A DNA stretch of 64,000 nt from Nocardia asteroides (GCF_021183625.1 NZ_CP089214.1:4526001-4590000), one strand, 5' to 3'. Positions 38,856-47,785 are shown, counted from the first letter of the stretch. The notes: generated by a model from the letters alone, not told the origin. Numbers and translations are program-made.

Positions 38856-39941
38856 TCAGCCCTTCCGGCCGATGCCCAGGTATTCGCTGAGTTCGGCGGC
38901 GGCCGCCCGCCCGGCCCGGTTCGCCCCGACCGTGCTCGCCGAGGGCCCGTAGCCGATCAGGTGGATGCGCGGGTCGGCGGCGACCCGGGTGGCCAGCCGG
39001 CCGTCCATGGTGATGCCGCCGCCCGGCCCGCGCAGCCGCAGCGGGGCGAGGTGGTCGATGGCGCTGCGGAAGCCGGTGGCCCAGAGGATCACGTCGGCGC
39101 GCTGGGCGCGGCCGTCGGCCCAGCGCACGCCGTCCGGCTCGATGGCGCTGAACATGGGGTTCCAGTCGAGCACGCCGCGGGCGCGGGCGGCGCGCAGCCG
39201 GTAGTCCAGCGGCAGGCCGGTCACCGAGACGACGGAGCCGGGCGGCAGGCCGCGGCGCACCCGATCCTCCACCCTGGCGACGGCGGCGCGGCCGTCCGCC
39301 GGGGTGAACGGGGTCTCCCGGAAACGCGGGGCGGTGCGGGAGACCCAGGTGGTCGTGGCGACCGTCGAGATCTCGTCCAGCAGCTGCACCGCGGAGATGC
39401 CCGCGCCGACCACGACCACGTGCTGCCCGGCGAACTCGCCCGGCGTGCGGTAGTCGTGCGTGTGCAGCTGCCTGCCGCGGAAGGTCGCGGCGCCGGGGTA
39501 GTGCGGGATGAACGGGTGCTCCCAGGTGCCGGTGGCGTTCATCAGCCCGCGCACCCGCAGCGTGCCGGCGGTATCGGTCTCCACGGCCAGTTCGGGCGCG
39601 CGGTCGCAGACCACCGAGACCGTGACCGGGCGGCACACCCGCAGGTCGAAGCGCTGCTCGTAGCGCTCGTAGTAGCGGGGCACAGCGGTGGCGGCCGGCA
39701 CGCTGTCGGAGCCGGGCGGTAGGGTCTCGGCGAACTCCATGCCCGGCAGGTCGTGCACCCGGTTCACGGTGCTCAGGGTGAGCGTCGGCCAGCGGAACTG
39801 CCAGGCGCCGCCGGGGCCGGGCGCGTGGTCGACGACGAGGAAGTCGTGCTCCGGGCGCAGGCCGCGGCGGCGCAGGTGGTACGCCGCGGAGAGCCCGGCC
39901 TGGCCGGCGCCGAGCACCAGGATGTCGTAGTCGGTCGGCAC
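38856..39941 (-). CDS. FAD-dependent monooxygenase / NAD(P)-binding oxidoreductase
   Basis: The 361-residue product has an N-terminal FAD-binding GAGQAGLSAAYHL, a second dinucleotide site GAGISAVQLLDEI in the middle and an ATG motif in ILWATGFR. Sequence order fits flavin-containing monooxygenases or thioredoxin-reductase-like oxidoreductases of the CzcO type. GTG 39941 begins PTDYDILVLGAG. It is divergent from the EchA6-type gene (117 bp) and convergent with the aldo/keto reductase gene. Substrate unknown. Confidence 0.88.
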   Translation of the reverse strand: MPTDYDILVLGAGQAGLSAAYHLRRRGLRPEHDFLVVDHAPGPGGAWQFRWPTLTLSTVNRVHDLPGMEFAETLPPGSDSVPAATAVPRYYERYEQRFDLRVCRPVTVSVVCDRAPELAVETDTAGTLRVRGLMNATGTWEHPFIPHYPGAATFRGRQLHTHDYRTPGEFAGQHVVVVGAGISAVQLLDEISTVATTTWVSRTAPRFRETPFTPADGRAAVARVEDRVRRGLPPGSVVSVTGLPLDYRLRAARARGVLDWNPMFSAIEPDGVRWADGRAQRADVILWATGFRSAIDHLAPLRLRGPGGGITMDGRLATRVAADPRIHLIGYGPSASTVGANRAGRAAAAELSEYLGIGRKG

Positions 39942-40058
39942 GGCAGCGATGCTATCCGCCGCCGCGGCGTGATCCGGCTCGCGTGCCGGGGTGGCCGGTG
40001 ATTGCTGTGGCAGAGTTGGAACTGCAGAGAGTGGTCGGTATTCAGCCGGGGAGGACGC

Positions 40059-40787
40059 ATGCTCGGAGTCAACCGCGACGGTGACGTCGTCGGTATCGAA
40101 CTACAGCGCGAGGATCGCCGGAACGCGCTCAACACCGAACTGGTGATCGCGCTGCGCGAGGCGGTGCTCGCCGCGGTCGCCGACGACGCGCGCGCCATCG
40201 TCATCTCCGGGCGCGGCAAGGTCTTCAGCGCGGGCGCCGACCTCTCCGGCATCTACTCGGAGAACTTCCTGGACGAGCTGCTCGCGATGCTGCACACCAT
40301 CGAGGCCGCGCCGGTGCCGGTGATCAGCGCCATCCACGGCGCCGCGTACGGCGCCGCGGTGCAGCTGGCGGTCGCCTCCGACCTGCGGGTGGTCGACCCC
40401 GATGCCTACATCGCGATCCCGGCGGCCCGGCTCGGCGTCAGCGTCGACCGGTGGACCGCGCACCGGCTGGCCTCGCTGATCGGCGGCGGCCCGGCCCGCA
40501 CCGTGCTGCTCGGCGCCGAGCAGATCTCCGCCGCCGACGCCTACACCTTCGGCTTCGCCAACAAGATCGGCACCGTCGCCGACGCGCACACCTGGGCGAA
40601 GTCCATCGCCGCGCTCGCGCCGCTCTCGCTCCGGCACCTCAAGCTGGTGCTCAACGACGACGGGACGAGGCAGCCGGAGAACGCGCAGCAGCGCGCCGCG
40701 CTGGCCGCCGCGTGGAGCAGCGAGGATGCCGCCGAGGCCCGACTGGCGCGCGAGCAGAAGCGCGCCCCGAGATTCGAGGGACGCTGA
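40059..40787 (+). CDS. echA6: EchA6-type enoyl-CoA hydratase-like protein, probably non-catalytic
   Basis: The 242-residue crotonase-fold protein matches EchA6 (Rv0905) in length and in following accD3 in gene order. The acyl-CoA oxyanion-hole region GKVFSAGADLSG is present. The two catalytic glutamates of true hydratases are not: the first lies in GAAYGAAVQLA (Gln/Val instead of Cys-Glu), the second in IPAARLGV (Ala instead of Glu). In M. tuberculosis EchA6 shuttles acyl-CoA into mycolate synthesis rather than hydrating it. ATG 40059 has GGGGAGGA upstream. The next gene starts within its stop codon. Confidence 0.88.
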   Translation: MLGVNRDGDVVGIELQREDRRNALNTELVIALREAVLAAVADDARAIVISGRGKVFSAGADLSGIYSENFLDELLAMLHTIEAAPVPVISAIHGAAYGAAVQLAVASDLRVVDPDAYIAIPAARLGVSVDRWTAHRLASLIGGGPARTVLLGAEQISAADAYTFGFANKIGTVADAHTWAKSIAALAPLSLRHLKLVLNDDGTRQPENAQQRAALAAAWSSEDAAEARLAREQKRAPRFEGR

Positions 40788-41944
40788 TGAAGATCCGTAC
40801 CGCCGCCGCCCTCGGGCTGACCACCGCCGGGCTGACCTGGCTCGTCCGCGCCGCCTGGGGGCTGCCATCGGCGCTCGGCGCCGGGGCCACCGCCATCCAG
40901 CCCATCGCCACCGGCGCGATCGGCTACCGCGACCGCCGCTTCCACAACACCGAGCCGAGCTCGGCCATCGACCCGCAGGACAGCGGCTCGCTGCTGGTCT
41001 CGGCGTTCTCCAGCCGGGCGGCCGGGCGCCCGCGCGGCCGGGTTCCGCTGGTCGAGCCGGAGCTGCCGCGCGACGCCGCCGAGCTCGCCGTCACCTGGTT
41101 CGGGCACGCGACCGCGCTGGTCGAGGTGGACGGCTACCGGGTCCTCGCCGACCCGGTGTGGAGCAACCGGGTGTCGCCGTCCGAGCTGGTCGGCCCGGCC
41201 CGGCTGCATCCGGTGCCCGGCGCGCTGGACGCGCTGCCCGCGCTGGACGCGGTGCTCATCTCGCACGATCACTACGACCACCTGGACAAGGCGACCGTGC
41301 TCGGCCTGGTCCGCACCCAGGTCGCGCCGTTCGTCGTCCCGCTCGGGATCGGCGCGCACCTGCGGCGCTGGGGCGTGCCGGAGCACCGGATCGTCGAGCT
41401 GGACTGGGGTGGCTCGGTCACGCTGCCCGGTGCGGCAGGCGGCCTCACCCTGACCTGCACCGAGGCCAGGCACTTCTCCGGCCGCGGGCTGGTGCGCAAC
41501 ACCACGCTGTGGGCGTCCTGGTCGATCGTCGGGCCGTCCCGCCGGGTCTACTTCGGCGGCGACACCGGCTACACCGCGGCCTTCGCGCAGGCGGGCGCGG
41601 CCACCGGCCCGTTCGACCTCACCCTGCTCCCGGTCGGCGCATACGACGTGCGCTGGCGGGACATCCACATGAATCCGGAGGAGGCCGTGCACGCGCACGC
41701 CGACCTCAACCGCGGCGACGCCGGGCACGGGCTGCTGGTGCCGATCCACTGGGCCACCTTCAACCTGGCGTTCCACCCGTGGTCCGAGCCGGTTCGCCGG
41801 TTGATTGCCGCGGCCGAGCAGGCGGGAACGCCGATCGCGATCCCGCGCCCGGGGCAGCGGCTGGATCTCGCAAGCCCGGCGGTGGTGGATTCATGGTGGG
41901 AGAATGTGGATAAATCAGGCACCCGACCGGAGGAACAGCGATGA
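40787..41944 (+). CDS. metallo-beta-lactamase-fold hydrolase (NAPE-PLD/UlaG-like)
   Basis: The 385-residue protein has an N-terminal hydrophobic helix (about 8-35), then a metallo-beta-lactamase domain with WFGHATALVEVDG, the zinc motif SHDHYDHLD, CTEARHFSGRG, FGGDTGY and the late His in PIHWATFNLAFHPW. The pattern is of the NAPE-phospholipase D-like branch. The ATG shares its A with the stop of echA6 (TGATG). From memory it equals Rv0906. A membrane-associated lipid-related hydrolase role is inferred from family and neighbours. Confidence 0.9.
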   Translation: MKIRTAAALGLTTAGLTWLVRAAWGLPSALGAGATAIQPIATGAIGYRDRRFHNTEPSSAIDPQDSGSLLVSAFSSRAAGRPRGRVPLVEPELPRDAAELAVTWFGHATALVEVDGYRVLADPVWSNRVSPSELVGPARLHPVPGALDALPALDAVLISHDHYDHLDKATVLGLVRTQVAPFVVPLGIGAHLRRWGVPEHRIVELDWGGSVTLPGAAGGLTLTCTEARHFSGRGLVRNTTLWASWSIVGPSRRVYFGGDTGYTAAFAQAGAATGPFDLTLLPVGAYDVRWRDIHMNPEEAVHAHADLNRGDAGHGLLVPIHWATFNLAFHPWSEPVRRLIAAAEQAGTPIAIPRPGQRLDLASPAVVDSWWENVDKSGTRPEEQR

Positions 41945-42153
41945 GTTTCGCAGACAATCTCAAGGGCCTCGTCAGCAAGGGTAAAGACGCGGCGGCCAAG
42001 AACTCCGACAAGATCAACCAGGCCGTCGACAAGGCGGGTGACTTCGTCGACAACAAGACCAAGGGCAAGTACCGCAGCCAGATCGTCAAGGGCAAGGAGG
42101 CCGCCAAGAAGGTGGTCCCGCCGCAGCAGCCGCCCGGCGGCCCGCGGCCCTGA
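41941..42153 (+). CDS. MT0933-type antitoxin-like small protein
   Basis: A 70-residue highly charged Lys/Asp-rich helical protein: SFADNLKGLVSKGKDAAAKN, then NQAVDKAGDFVDNKTKGKY, matching the MT0933_antitox family (Rv0909). In M. tuberculosis it is listed as an antitoxin paired with Rv0910; no Rv0910-like toxin is present here. ATG 41941 overlaps the upstream stop (ATGA). A Pro-rich C-terminus follows the helix. A second family member lies after ligD. Confidence 0.85.
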   Translation: MSFADNLKGLVSKGKDAAAKNSDKINQAVDKAGDFVDNKTKGKYRSQIVKGKEAAKKVVPPQQPPGGPRP

Positions 42154-42165
42154 CCTCCGTCCGAG

Positions 42166-44370
42166 GTGGTCCGCCGTGAATTCGGTGGCGTCCCGGTCGA
42201 GCTGAGCAATCTGGACAAGGTGCTCTATCCGGAGACCGGCACCACCAAGGGCGAGGTCATCGCCTACTACGCGGCCGTGGCGCCGGCGATGCTCCCGCAC
42301 ATCGCCGGCCGCCCGGTCACGAGGAAGCGCTGGCCGAACGGCATCGGCAGCCCGTCCTTCTTCGAGAAGAACCTGGCCGCGCACGCCCCCGCGTGGCTGG
42401 ATCGCCGCACCTTGAAACACTCCGACCGCTCGGTCACCTACCCGCTGGTCGACTCCGAGGCGGGGTTGGCCTGGCTCGGCCAGCAGGCGTCGCTGGAGGT
42501 ACACGTGCCGCAGTGGCGGTTCGACGGCGCCGAGCGGGGGCAGGCGACCCGGCTCGTCTTCGACCTGGATCCCGGCCCGGGCGCCGGGCTCGCCGAGTGC
42601 GCGCGGGTCGCCTGCCTGGTCCGCGAGCTGATCTCCGACATCGGGCTGCGGAGCTACCCGGTCACCAGCGGCAGCAAGGGGATGCACCTCTACGTGCCGC
42701 TGGAGCGGCCGGTCGGCTCGGCGGGCGCCTCCACCGTCGCCAAGCAGGTCGCCACCAATCTGGAGCGGCTGCACCCGGAGCTGGTGACCGCCACCATGGC
42801 CAAGTCGGCCCGGCCGGGCAAGGTCTTCCTCGACTGGAGCCAGAACAACGCCGCCAAGACGACGATCGCCCCCTATTCGCTGCGCGGCCGCGCCGAGCCG
42901 AACGCCGCGGCGCCGCGCTCCTGGGCCGAGATCGAGGACGCGGAGTCGCTGCGGCACCTGCGCTTCGACGAGGTCCTCGCCCGCTACCTGGCCGACGGCG
43001 ACCTGCTCGACGGCCTGGACGAGATCGGCCCCGACGCGCTGGCCAGGTACCGCTCGATGCGCGACCCGGCGCGCACCCCCGAGCCGGTGCCCGCCGCCCG
43101 CCCGGCGCCGGGGCCGGGCAACCGCTACGTGGTGCAGGAGCACCACGCGCGCAGGCTGCACTGGGACGTCCGGCTGGAGCGCGACGGCGTGCTCGTCTCC
43201 TGGGCGGTTCCGAAGGGGCCGCCCACCTCGACCGAGCAGAACCGGCTCGCCGTGCACACCGAGGACCACCCGCTGGAGTACCTGACCTTCCACGGCAGCA
43301 TCCCGAAGGGCGAGTACGGCGGCGGGCAGATGACGATCTGGGACTCCGGCACCTACGAGACCGAGAAGTGGCGCGACGACGAGGTGATCGTCCGGTTCAG
43401 CGGCGAGCGGCTGACCGGCCGCTACGCGCTCATCCGGACCAGGGGCAACCAGTGGCTCATGCACCTCATGCGCGAGCAGCCCGCGGTCGCCGAGCTGCCG
43501 CGCGGGCTCGCGCCGATGCTCGCCACCCCCGGCGAGGTCGCCGAGATCGACGGCGCAGACTGGCATTTCGAGACCAAGTGGGACGGCTTCCGGATCATCC
43601 TGGAGTTCGACGGCGAGCGGATCACGCTGCGCAGCAGGCGCGGGAGCACGGTGAACGACCGCTACCCCGGAATCGCCGCGCTTGCGAGCGATCTCGCCGG
43701 GCACCGGGTGGTGCTGGACGGCGAGGCGGTGGTCTTCGACGAGCACGGGATCGCCAATCTCGCGCTCATGCGGGCGGATCCGGCCGCCGCCGTCTTCGTC
43801 GCCTTCGACCTGCTCTTCCTGGACGGCACCTCGCTGCTGCGCAAGCGCTGGACCGACCGGCGGCGGGTGCTGGAGGCGCTGGCCGAGACGGTGCCCGGGC
43901 TGCGGGTGCCGCCGCTGCTCGACGGCCCCGGCGCCGCCGCCGTCGCGCACAGCCGGGAGCGGGGGCTCGAGGGGGTGCTCGCCAAGCGCGGCGATTCGGT
44001 GTATTTGCCCGGAAAGCGCGGGCACGCCTGGGTGAAGCAGCGCAACTGGCGCACCCAGCGGGTGGTGATCGGCGGCTGGCGGCGCAGCGAGGCGCGCAGC
44101 TTCAAGTCGCTGCTGGTCGGGATCCCGCACGACGGCGGGCTCTACTACGCGGGCCGGGTCGGCACCGGCTTCGCCGAGAACGACCTTGCCGACCTCGCGA
44201 AACGGCTGAAGGGGCGGGAGCGCCGCACCCCGCCGTTCGACAATCCGCTCACCGCCGACGAGCGCAGGGACGCGGTGTGGGTGGAGCCGGAGATCAGCGG
44301 CACCGTCCGCTTCATGGAGTGGACCGAGGCGGGCAGGCTCTGGCACCCGGCCTGGCTCGGCGCGGACTGA
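42166..44370 (+). CDS. ligD: ATP-dependent DNA ligase LigD (polymerase-phosphoesterase-ligase)
   Basis: The 734-residue protein carries three end-joining activities in mycobacterial order. The primase/polymerase is at ~10-300 (FDLDPGPG at 132-139, SGSKGMHLYVPLER). The 3'-phosphoesterase is at ~318-440 (VQEHHARRLHWDVRLE, FHGSIPKGEYGGG). The ligase is at ~450-734 (FETKWDGFR with adenylated Lys471, LDGEAVVFDE, then the OB-fold). It repairs double-strand breaks with Ku, which is not in the window. GTG 42166 lies 12 bp after the small antitoxin gene. It is flanked on both sides by MT0933-type genes. Confidence 0.95.
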   Translation: MVRREFGGVPVELSNLDKVLYPETGTTKGEVIAYYAAVAPAMLPHIAGRPVTRKRWPNGIGSPSFFEKNLAAHAPAWLDRRTLKHSDRSVTYPLVDSEAGLAWLGQQASLEVHVPQWRFDGAERGQATRLVFDLDPGPGAGLAECARVACLVRELISDIGLRSYPVTSGSKGMHLYVPLERPVGSAGASTVAKQVATNLERLHPELVTATMAKSARPGKVFLDWSQNNAAKTTIAPYSLRGRAEPNAAAPRSWAEIEDAESLRHLRFDEVLARYLADGDLLDGLDEIGPDALARYRSMRDPARTPEPVPAARPAPGPGNRYVVQEHHARRLHWDVRLERDGVLVSWAVPKGPPTSTEQNRLAVHTEDHPLEYLTFHGSIPKGEYGGGQMTIWDSGTYETEKWRDDEVIVRFSGERLTGRYALIRTRGNQWLMHLMREQPAVAELPRGLAPMLATPGEVAEIDGADWHFETKWDGFRIILEFDGERITLRSRRGSTVNDRYPGIAALASDLAGHRVVLDGEAVVFDEHGIANLALMRADPAAAVFVAFDLLFLDGTSLLRKRWTDRRRVLEALAETVPGLRVPPLLDGPGAAAVAHSRERGLEGVLAKRGDSVYLPGKRGHAWVKQRNWRTQRVVIGGWRRSEARSFKSLLVGIPHDGGLYYAGRVGTGFAENDLADLAKRLKGRERRTPPFDNPLTADERRDAVWVEPEISGTVRFMEWTEAGRLWHPAWLGAD

Positions 44371-44427
44371 ATCGGGTTGCTCTCGGTACGCTGTCGGGCA
44401 CGGTTGTCTCGACGCGAGGAGCGCACG

Positions 44428-44607
44428 ATGGATTTCAAGAACCTGGCCGACCGGGCGCTGGATCTGGCCCGGCAGAACTCCGACAAGGTCGACGACGTCA
44501 TCGACAAGGCCGGTGACCTGGTGGACGACCGGACCGGCGGCAAGTACGCGGGCCAGGTCGATTCGGCGCAGGACGCGGCGAAGAAGGCTGTGCGCAAGGA
44601 GAACTGA
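44428..44607 (+). CDS. second MT0933-type antitoxin-like protein
   Basis: A 59-residue protein with the same plan as the one before ligD: DFKNLADRALDLARQN, then DVIDKAGDLVDDRTGGKYA, and a Lys-rich end. It is a clear paralogue of the 70-residue product. ATG 44428 is preceded by GAGGAG. No toxin candidate is adjacent; the gene ends at a terminator hairpin. Confidence 0.82.
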   Translation: MDFKNLADRALDLARQNSDKVDDVIDKAGDLVDDRTGGKYAGQVDSAQDAAKKAVRKEN

Positions 44608-44612
44608 ACGTC

Positions 44613-44648
44613 CGGAGCCCGGCACCCCTCTCGAGGTGCCGGGCTCCG
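44613..44648 (+). terminator. hairpin after the second antitoxin-like gene
   Basis: A perfect 14-bp stem (44613-44626 with 44635-44648) and an 8-base loop begin 5 bp after the stop codon, between convergent genes. It could stop transcription from both sides; the T-tract is poor. Confidence 0.75.
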
Positions 44649-44662
44649 TCGTGTTCCGGGTG

Positions 44663-45283
44663 CTACTTGGTGGCCCACTGGGTGGTGCCGGGCGGGGCAT
44701 TGAGCGTGTTGATCAGGTCCATGCCCGCCACGATCAGGGTCGGGCCTCCGGCGATCAGGGTGCCGATTATGCCGCCGATGGCAGCGCCCGCCGTGACGGT
44801 TGCGATACCTGCCGGGCCACCGGCGAAACCGGCCAGCCCGACCAGTGCGCCGATGGCGGTGCCGATGAAGCCGCCGATCGCGGTGGCGATGCCGAAGTTC
44901 GAGAGGAACGCGTCCTGGGCACGGAGGTTCTCGACCGGCGAAGCGACGGGGACCGCCCGCGCCGCCGCCTCGTTCTTCACCGGGGTCAGCTCCAGCACCC
45001 GGTCGTCCTCCCGCACGGCGTGCGGCAGCGGGTACTCGGTGGCGTTCTCCCGGATCGCCAGCGGCAGCGATACCAGCACCGCGCCCGCCGAATCCTTGAT
45101 CTCGACGGTCTCACCGGTGACGGCGAAGGTGCCGTTGGTCAGGGCGGTGACGACCTTCCCGTCCACCATCTTGACCTCGTACCCGACATCCGGCGTCGGC
45201 GTGTCGGCGTACGCGACGCCCGCCCCGACGGTGACGACGGTGAGCAGCGGCGCGACGACCGCTGCGATTTTGCGCAGAATCAT
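44663..45283 (-). CDS. exported glycine-zipper protein of unknown function
   Basis: A 206-residue protein with a Sec signal peptide cleaved near VAYA (about residue 26). A beta-rich domain follows (VGYEVKMVDGKVVTALTNG, DRVLELTPVK). The C-terminal half has long Gly/Ala/Ile stretches (about 130-190) of glycine-zipper type, compatible with membrane insertion or oligomerisation. Similar secreted proteins are frequent in Nocardia and Rhodococcus but I cannot name a function. ATG 45283 has GAGATGGGA upstream. Confidence 0.72.
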   Translation of the reverse strand: MILRKIAAVVAPLLTVVTVGAGVAYADTPTPDVGYEVKMVDGKVVTALTNGTFAVTGETVEIKDSAGAVLVSLPLAIRENATEYPLPHAVREDDRVLELTPVKNEAAARAVPVASPVENLRAQDAFLSNFGIATAIGGFIGTAIGALVGLAGFAGGPAGIATVTAGAAIGGIIGTLIAGGPTLIVAGMDLINTLNAPPGTTQWATK

Positions 45284-45644
45284 TCCAGGGTCCCATCTCC
45301 AGCACGTATTGAGTGGCGCGCACCACCGCACGACGGATTCCTATCCCCCCGGAATGCGGAATGGAGCCACGAATCAAGCCTGTGAACAGCTACTCCTGAG
45401 CGCAACCGTACCCCGGGTTATGGCTCTCGACATACCGAATCAGCGGGTATGTTTCGCCCCCCAAGGCGAGGTTTCGTGGCCCATGGCCGGCGCTCATGGT
45501 CGCACGCCGGGTGCCGGTGGCGGGTGGTACCGACCGTGGTCGGCGTGTCGGCGGATAGTCGGTGGACCGGAGGCACGATATGTTCTACGGAGCTCGTACG
45601 GCGACGCCACCGGGGATATCGCGTCGGTCAGCTGGGAGGGGATC
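45284..45644. other. divergent intergenic region without a recognisable gene
   Basis: This 361-bp gap separates the exported protein gene (minus) and the PPE-like gene (plus). An open frame continues upstream of the latter but has atypical composition and no start with a ribosome-binding site. AT-richer patches near 45430-45470 and 45575-45590 may hold promoters. Nothing else is evident. Confidence 0.4.
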
Positions 45645-47042
45645 ATGGTTCGGATCACGGACTTCATGGGTCGGGTGGGGGAGCTCCTGCCGGGGAACGA
45701 CCGGGTCGGGGAGGCGCTCGGCCGGAAGGTCGGGCAGGTCTTCGACTCCACCGTCGACACCTCGGACGCGCAGCGGGACGCGCAGGACGAGGGCAATCGG
45801 TCGCGGGATCGGATCTACTCGGAGAACGCCGGGCTGAGCTCCGGGTTCACCGGTGAGTTCGCGCCGCCGGTGCTCGGGCCCGCGGTGCTGGAGAACTTCC
45901 TCGGGATGTCGCACGAGGAGATCATGGCGTTCGTGCGGTCGATGCGGCCGGGGGAGATGTACGAGAGCGTGCGCTCCTGGCGGCAGCTGGCGGATGACAC
46001 CGCCGCCGCGGCCGAGGCATTCCGGGCCGCGATAATCGGCCGGGTGCACGAGGGCTGGACGGGGCTGGCCGCGGAGGCCGCCCAGCTGAAGGTCACCGAG
46101 TACGTGAGCGACACCGACCACCTGAAGCAGGCCGCGCTGCTGGTGGCGAACAAGGTGGAGGAGGCGTACTCCGGCTTCAACCAGGTGGTGGCGCAGATGC
46201 CGCATCCGCCGGAGCAGCCGGGGTCGATCGCGTCGGCGGTCGTCGGGGCCATTCCCGTCGTCGGCTCCAGTGCGAGCGCCGCCATGTCGATGGCGTACGA
46301 GGGGCGGTCGGAGAACGCGCAGAACCGGGCCCGCGAGGTGATGGACACCGTCTACAAGCCGGTCGCGACGCAGTCGGATACGAATGTGCCGCGGATTCCG
46401 GGGCCCGCGGTGCCGGGTGTACCCGAGCAGTCCGGTGGTGGGGTGCCGCCGGGGACGCCGAGCGGTACCGGGACGCCGTCCACCGGCACTCCGGGCAGCC
46501 CGTCGGAGAACGCCAATCCGGATCAGCAGGACACCGCGGGCACCGATCCCGGCGACGCGCCGTCGACCACGGACGATCCCGGTACCACCACCGGCACCGA
46601 GGACGAGAGCACCTCGACGGACACCGACCGCGATACCGACGACAGCTCGACGGATCAGCCGACCAGCCAGTCGCCGGACTCGACGGTCCCCGCCGGCACG
46701 GTGCCGACGAGCACGACCCCGACCTCCACCGACCCGACCCGCACCGGCACCCCGTCCAGCCCGTCGACCCCGGGCTCGCCCGGCACGCCGACGGCGACCC
46801 CGGCGCCGGGGCGCAGCATCCCGGGCACCGTCGTGCCGGATCAGGCCGCGGCCGCGGCGGCGGCGCGGACGGCGAACCAGACCGGGAACCGGAGCGGCAT
46901 GATGGGAATGCCGATGTCCGGCGCCCGCGGCAAGGGCGACGACGACCAGGAGCACCAGGCGCCCGACTACCTGCGCCGGGTGCAGGAGGAGCTGCTGCCG
47001 CAGGATCAGAAGACGGTGCCGCCGGTGATCGGGGGCGACTGA
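45645..47042 (+). CDS. WXG/PPE-like putative type VII secretion substrate
   Basis: The 465-residue product has an N-terminal helical region (to ~185) with a WxG turn (GWTG, 137-140) between helices. A hydrophobic patch follows (SIASAVVGAIPVVGSSASAAMSMA, about 194-217), then a Pro/Thr/Ser/Asp-rich linker (about 245-400). It ends with PDYLRRVQEELLP and VPPVIGG, a tail that I recall in other Nocardia ESX-associated proteins. The architecture fits a PPE-like or EspB-like substrate. ATG 45645 has GGGAGGGG upstream. The stop overlaps the espG-like gene (TGATG), so substrate and chaperone are coupled. No ESX core genes are in the window. Confidence 0.75.
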   Translation: MVRITDFMGRVGELLPGNDRVGEALGRKVGQVFDSTVDTSDAQRDAQDEGNRSRDRIYSENAGLSSGFTGEFAPPVLGPAVLENFLGMSHEEIMAFVRSMRPGEMYESVRSWRQLADDTAAAAEAFRAAIIGRVHEGWTGLAAEAAQLKVTEYVSDTDHLKQAALLVANKVEEAYSGFNQVVAQMPHPPEQPGSIASAVVGAIPVVGSSASAAMSMAYEGRSENAQNRAREVMDTVYKPVATQSDTNVPRIPGPAVPGVPEQSGGGVPPGTPSGTGTPSTGTPGSPSENANPDQQDTAGTDPGDAPSTTDDPGTTTGTEDESTSTDTDRDTDDSSTDQPTSQSPDSTVPAGTVPTSTTPTSTDPTRTGTPSSPSTPGSPGTPTATPAPGRSIPGTVVPDQAAAAAAARTANQTGNRSGMMGMPMSGARGKGDDDQEHQAPDYLRRVQEELLPQDQKTVPPVIGGD

Positions 47043-47785
47043 TGCCGCCGAACGCGTGGCGGCTCAGCGCGCTGGAGTTCCATGTGGCGTGGCGGGCCAT
47101 GGATCGCGACCGGCTGCCCTTCCCGCTCACGCTGACCAGCACCGCCGCCACCGAATTCGAGTTCGAACAGCAGCGGGCCGCCGCCGCGGGGGCGCTCTAC
47201 GAGCGGCTGCGGGTGGACGACACCATGTTCCGCGCGCTGCACGCGCTGGTGGAGCCGCTGGTGCGGGTGGAGCTGCTCGGGCACCTGCCGGGGGAGCGAC
47301 GGCTGCGGATGAGCGCGGGGATCGACAACGATCTCGGCGCGCTCGCCACCCAGGACGAGGACGGGTCCGTCGTGCTCGCGCTGCGGCCGCACGCGCACGT
47401 GGTGCGGCGGGTGCTCGCGGTGCTGCCGGAGTGCCCGCCGGGGACCGGGCCCGGATTCCGGGCGCACCCGGAGGAGCTGCGGCCGGACGAGAACGGGGCG
47501 CGCGGCCGTTCGCACGCGCTGACCCCGCGTGCTCAGGCGGTCCGCCTGCTGGAGGGGCCGCACCGCTGCTACACCGAGATCCGGGTCGACATCGGGCCAG
47601 CGCTGGACGGGTGGCAGGAGGGCGGGGAGGTGCTGCAGGTGGTCGACCGCGAGGACGGGCGCTACCTCGTCACCCGGACCCACGTGGTTGAGGCGGTCTC
47701 CGGGACGCCGGAGCGGCTCGCCGCCGAGCTCGGGGCGCGGGTCGAGGTGGCGCTGGAGAAGGCGCGAGAGCCATTGCGCCGCTGA
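47042..47785 (+). CDS. EspG family ESX secretion chaperone
   Basis: The 247-residue protein follows the EspG pattern: an N-terminal WRLSALEFHVAWRAMDRDRLPFPL, a beta-rich centre, and the late GEVLQVVDREDGRYLVTRT. EspG chaperones bind the tips of PE-PPE heterodimers in the cytoplasm and keep them soluble for the matching ESX machine. Its ATG is nested in the stop codon of the PPE-like gene, strong evidence for a cognate pair. No PE gene is seen next to it. Confidence 0.82.
   Translation: MPPNAWRLSALEFHVAWRAMDRDRLPFPLTLTSTAATEFEFEQQRAAAAGALYERLRVDDTMFRALHALVEPLVRVELLGHLPGERRLRMSAGIDNDLGALATQDEDGSVVLALRPHAHVVRRVLAVLPECPPGTGPGFRAHPEELRPDENGARGRSHALTPRAQAVRLLEGPHRCYTEIRVDIGPALDGWQEGGEVLQVVDREDGRYLVTRTHVVEAVSGTPERLAAELGARVEVALEKAREPLRR

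Noticed and set aside
41569..44700. A 1043-codon antisense frame across the metallo-beta-lactamase-fold gene and ligD
   Set aside because: GC-rich shadow frame full of Arg/Gly/His with no recognisable domain; the plus-strand genes show full motifs.
45284..45644. Upstream extension of the PPE-like gene to an earlier start
   Set aside because: The extended part has irregular composition and lacks a helical WXG-like pattern; the ATG at 45645 has a strong ribosome-binding site.
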